Part shown: positions 61,732-64,000 of the stretch, in pieces
Layout: the number at the start of each line of letters is the position of its first letter
Position numbering within the stretch: the first letter of the stretch is position 1
DNA from: an uncultured Clostridia bacterium
GTDB taxonomy: Bacteria; Bacillota; Clostridia; Christensenellales; Borkfalkiaceae
DNA: 64,000 bases
Direction of reading: 5' to 3'
NCBI GenBank assembly: GCA_934271065.1
Contig: CAKQQQ010000007.1
Span: 32,386 to 96,385, forward strand
Translations under genes and position numbers: made by a program
Notes under the pieces: model-generated
The model's input: only the letters and a program-made list of their open reading frames with translations
Databases searched by the model: none
Told to the model about the DNA's origin: nothing

Positions 61732-62406
61732 ATGAACGACGAAATTGCAATAAATCTTAAAAAAATACTCGGGCAGATCGCCGACGGTAACGATCGCGGC
61801 GAAAAAATTACCCTGCTCGGCGCGACCAAATTCGTGGGCGCGGAACGGATAAAAACCGCGTGCGAAAACGGGTTGACGGCAATAGGCGAAAACCACGCGC
61901 AGGAGTTCCGCAACAAGTTCCCGTGTTACCCCGAAAACGTCGAAAAACACTTTATAGGCACGCTTCAAAGCAACAAACTTAAATACGTCGTAGGCAAAGC
62001 GGATTATATCGACTCGGTTTCGTCCGTCGGGCTTGCGGAAAAAATAAACGAATCCGCCGCCCGTCTCGGCATAGTTCAGAAGATTATGATCGAGATAAAC
62101 GCCGCGGACGAGCCGAACAAAACGGGTATGAAATTTTCGGACGCAAAAGCCGCGTATGAAAAAATCAAGACCTTGCAAAACGTCAAAGTATGCGGGATAA
62201 TGGCTATGCTGCCCGCCACCGACGACGAAGCCGCGCTTGCGGAGTCTACGGAAAAAATCCGCGACCTTTACGACGAAATTAAATCGGAAAATTCCGATAT
62301 GAAATACCTTTCGATCGGAATGACGAACGACTACTCCGTGGCGATTAAACACGGCAGTAATATGATACGGCTCGGCAGAGCGATTTTCGGCGAAAGACGA
62401 TACTGA
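61732..62406 (+). CDS. YggS family PLP-binding protein (PLPBP)
   Basis: Single-domain TIM-barrel protein that binds pyridoxal 5'-phosphate and buffers the cofactor pool and amino acid balance; 224 residues. The Lys is in LLGATKFVGAERI, then GENHAQEFRNKF, HFIGTLQSNKLK, and the C-terminal LSIGMTNDYSVAIKHGSNMIRLGRAIFG region, split here in two blocks. ATG at 61732 is used although the ribosome site is weak, as the SRP terminator ends just before it. It begins a yggS-sepF-YwaF-like unit, matching the division cluster of Firmicutes. Confidence 0.93.
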   Translation: MNDEIAINLKKILGQIADGNDRGEKITLLGATKFVGAERIKTACENGLTAIGENHAQEFRNKFPCYPENVEKHFIGTLQSNKLKYVVGKADYIDSVSSVGLAEKINESAARLGIVQKIMIEINAADEPNKTGMKFSDAKAAYEKIKTLQNVKVCGIMAMLPATDDEAALAESTEKIRDLYDEIKSENSDMKYLSIGMTNDYSVAIKHGSNMIRLGRAIFGERRY

Positions 62407-62421
62407 CACAAGGAGAAGAAC

Positions 62422-62793
62422 GTGGGGTTATTTGAATTTTTAACCAAAAAAACGGCGGCTCAGCCCGCAAAGCAAGCCGCAGAACCTAAACGCGACGAAG
62501 CGCGCGAGCAAGAACGCGTTAAGGTAAAACGCAACGAATACGCGCATATAGACGAATTCCGCCCGCACTCCTTTGACGACGTGGCGGAAATCATAGACTG
62601 CTTAATGAGCGGCAAACCCGCGCTCGTCCGCCTTAACGACGCGCGCGACACGACCGCGCAACGCGCGCTCGATATTTTATCCGGCGCGATTTACGCCCTT
62701 TACGGCAACGTGGCGGAAGTCGGCGAAGAGACTTACCTTTTTACTCTGGACGACAATCGCTCCGAACGGGATAAACATGGAAGAATTCGTTAA
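62422..62793 (+). CDS. sepF: SepF cell division protein
   Basis: FtsZ-bundling and membrane-anchoring division protein, 123 residues. Amphipathic N terminus MGLFEFLTKK is the membrane anchor. The core has HIDEFRPHSFDDVAEII, RLNDARDTTAQRALDILSGA and the ending YLFTLDD. The start is GTG with AAGGAG upstream. YggS-SepF order is conserved. Its last 17 bases overlap the next gene. Confidence 0.92.
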   Translation: MGLFEFLTKKTAAQPAKQAAEPKRDEAREQERVKVKRNEYAHIDEFRPHSFDDVAEIIDCLMSGKPALVRLNDARDTTAQRALDILSGAIYALYGNVAEVGEETYLFTLDDNRSERDKHGRIR

Positions 62794-63556
62794 TAGGATA
62801 ATGCTCCCGACCGCCGACGGTCACACTCTTAAAATATACGGCTTGTTCCATTGCGTGTTTTTCGCGCTTACGCTTGCGGCGATGGTCGCGGCGGTAATTT
62901 ACACGCTTAAAAAGGGCGATAAGGCGCTTTATACGCTTTACGTCGTTTCGTCGATCGTTCTATGGATCGGCGAAATTTACAAACAGTTCTGTTTTTCGTT
63001 CAAGACGGGCAAATTCAGTTACGAATGGTATTCGTTCCCCTTTCAGTTCTGTTCCACGCCCCTGTACACCTTTTTATTCTGCGCGATCGCTAAAAAGGGA
63101 AAGGCATACGACGCGGTAACGGTCTACAACGCAACGTACGCGTTTTTTGCGGGCACGGCGGTTATGCTCTACCCGAGTACGCTCGTAAACAATTACGGAA
63201 TAAGTTTTCAGTCCCTTACGCATCACGCGTTTATGATGATTACGGGCGTTTCGGCGTTCGTGGCGTACGGCAAAAGAATGAGCGTTAAACTGTTTCTGCA
63301 AAATATGGCGGTCTACACGATACTGCTCGTAATCGCAATAATACTCAATTACGTTATACCCGCCGCCACCGGTCAGCCTGTTAATATGTATTTCATTTCG
63401 GGAACGTACGCCGGGGACAATCCGTTCGGATTATTCCAGCGCGCGTACCCATACCCCGTATTCGTTGCGGTATATTATCTGCTTTTTACGGAGTTGGCGT
63501 GCGCCATAGCGTACCTGTCTTACGTCGTGGCGGCGAAACGCGAAAAACACGAATAA
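62777..63556 (+). CDS. YwaF-like integral membrane protein
   Basis: Product of 259 residues with six or seven membrane spans and a strongly hydrophobic profile. The YwaF/TMEM164-like family signature is seen in FPFQFCSTPLYTFLFCA and VNMYFISGTYAGDNPFGLFQ. Function is not established. The gene overlaps sepF and may be expressed with it. Family assignment is from the pattern of aromatic/Pro motifs between the third and fourth spans and the loop after span six. Confidence 0.82.
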   Translation: MEEFVNRIMLPTADGHTLKIYGLFHCVFFALTLAAMVAAVIYTLKKGDKALYTLYVVSSIVLWIGEIYKQFCFSFKTGKFSYEWYSFPFQFCSTPLYTFLFCAIAKKGKAYDAVTVYNATYAFFAGTAVMLYPSTLVNNYGISFQSLTHHAFMMITGVSAFVAYGKRMSVKLFLQNMAVYTILLVIAIILNYVIPAATGQPVNMYFISGTYAGDNPFGLFQRAYPYPVFVAVYYLLFTELACAIAYLSYVVAAKREKHE

Positions 63557-63584
63557 TAATTCGGGCGCGGCGCATACTGTCGTT

Positions 63585-63692
63585 ATGAGAAACGACGATA
63601 TGTCCGAATTGCAAAAAATGCTCGCGGCGGCAGAGCCGTCGCAGATAGGCGACCTTTTATCGAAACTTATCGATTTAACCAAAAACGGATAA
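63585..63692 (+). CDS. possible 35-residue peptide
   Basis: An open reading of 35 residues (MRNDDMSELQKMLAAAEPSQ and further) sits between the YwaF-like gene and a strong terminator. It has a helical, amphipathic composition. There is no ribosome site at the first ATG; ATG 63600 is also possible. It resembles short sporulation or signalling peptides but has no clear match. Marginal call. Confidence 0.35.
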   Translation: MRNDDMSELQKMLAAAEPSQIGDLLSKLIDLTKNG

Positions 63693-63703
63693 CGACTATC
63701 GTT

Positions 63704-63762
63704 CTCCGCCCGCGTTTATATGAGACCTGTCGGTTACATATAAACGCGAGCGGAGTTTTTTA
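63704..63762 (+). terminator. long terminator at the end of the yggS unit
   Basis: Arms CTCCGC(C)CGCGTTTATATG and CATATAAACGCG(A)GCGGAG, then seven U. Confidence 0.9.
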
Positions 63763-63788
63763 ACGTTCGTATTATTCTTGTCCGACGT

Positions 63789-63821
63789 AAAAAAAGCGAA
63801 CCGCATCTGCGATTCGCTTTT
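63789..63821 (-). terminator. terminator of a leftward transcript from the window edge
   Basis: On the minus strand GCGAA-T-CGC-AGAT-GCG-G-TTCGC followed by seven U. It would end a transcript reading from beyond 64000. Confidence 0.75.
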
Positions 63822-64000
63822 CGTGTGTGTACGACATAATCTCGTTTTTCGGGAATGTGTCGAACGATAAGTAACTTTTTACAACCGCCAACAAATACAG
63901 AAGTCTACACTAACAGTTCTTGACCTTGCGGTGCGAACACATCCACTTGGACGTGACGTCTGCTGATTAGTTTTGAAACCGTTACCGTGCCGCAGTGCGG
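63822..64000 (-). ncRNA. unidentified structured RNA candidate, cut by the window edge
   Basis: No coding potential on either strand in 63693-64000 beyond the terminators. On the minus strand the sequence shows hairpins GTTC...GAAC (loop GCACCGCAAGGTCAA), CACGTCC/GGATGTG, and an enclosing stem CAGA-GTC/GAC-TCTG, which together resemble a multibranch fold. It ends in a terminator without an intervening gene, so a stable RNA is likelier than a leader. Candidates include 6S RNA, but I cannot confirm this. Confidence 0.4.

Noticed and set aside
63822..64000. tmRNA or RNase P RNA at the right edge
   Set aside because: No tRNA-like acceptor ending in CCA, no tag peptide reading frame and no recognisable P4 core were seen in the visible part.

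Overview
The window looks like a chromosomal segment of an anaerobic, endospore-forming member of the Clostridia, probably a gut lineage. Evidence for this is the mix of sporulation genes (yabP, yabQ, spmA, spmB), a dgt-dnaG-sigA operon, pyruvate formate-lyase with its activase, a large SRP RNA with an Alu domain, a T-box leader on ileS, SipW/TasA-type secretion genes and a c-di-GMP riboswitch. Base composition is intermediate and codon use is rich in GCG/CGC/ACG. No rRNA, tRNA, CRISPR array or insertion sequence was seen.

Layout, left to right. 1-6.9 kb: pcrA (cut by the window edge), gyrA and gyrB. 7-9.7 kb: yabP-yabQ-divIC-ppx and an M50-like protease. 9.8-16.6 kb: a PTS IIC protein, a phosphoesterase, an unrecognised protein, and a metG-tatD-radical SAM-ksgA operon. 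16.6-19.4 kb: spmAB and an MFS carrier. 19.5-25.5 kb: dgt-dnaG-sigA-trmK-nif3-zinc ribbon operon. 25.7-26.9 kb: a DeoC-like protein without its catalytic residues and a small membrane protein.

26.9-37.6 kb is the most unusual region. One leftward operon starts at a consensus promoter and a c-di-GMP-I (GEMM) riboswitch whose 3' end overlaps an intrinsic terminator. It encodes a degenerate EAL protein, two TasA/camelysin-like proteins, two SipW-type signal peptidases, a membrane-anchored McrB-like AAA+ ATPase, a DUF2357-like partner with an internal duplication and no visible nuclease, and a GGDEF-EAL protein whose EAL site is intact and whose GGDEF site is not. I read this as a surface-fibre or matrix system switched on by c-di-GMP and limited by its own phosphodiesterase, with an AAA+ module from the McrBC world added. 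I know of no description of this combination.

37.7-43.2 kb is accessory: a BRO-type phage remnant, then an operon of two tiny related peptides and a secreted protein with three repeated domains. That protein ends at an A7 slippery run exactly where the DUF4838 frame continues in -1, suggesting one frameshifted polypeptide. 43.3-46.9 kb: an HD nucleotidase, a lipoprotein, and an RsgI-like anti-sigma with its ECF-type sigma factor. 46.9-51.7 kb: the str operon (rpsL, rpsG, fusA, tuf). 51.8-54.7 kb: pflB-pflA. 54.8-61.3 kb: a transglutaminase lipoprotein, a pseudouridine synthase, an rRNA-type methyltransferase and T-box-controlled ileS. 61.4-63.7 kb: SRP RNA, the PLP-binding protein gene, sepF and a YwaF-like membrane protein. 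The right end holds an unidentified structured RNA candidate on the minus strand.
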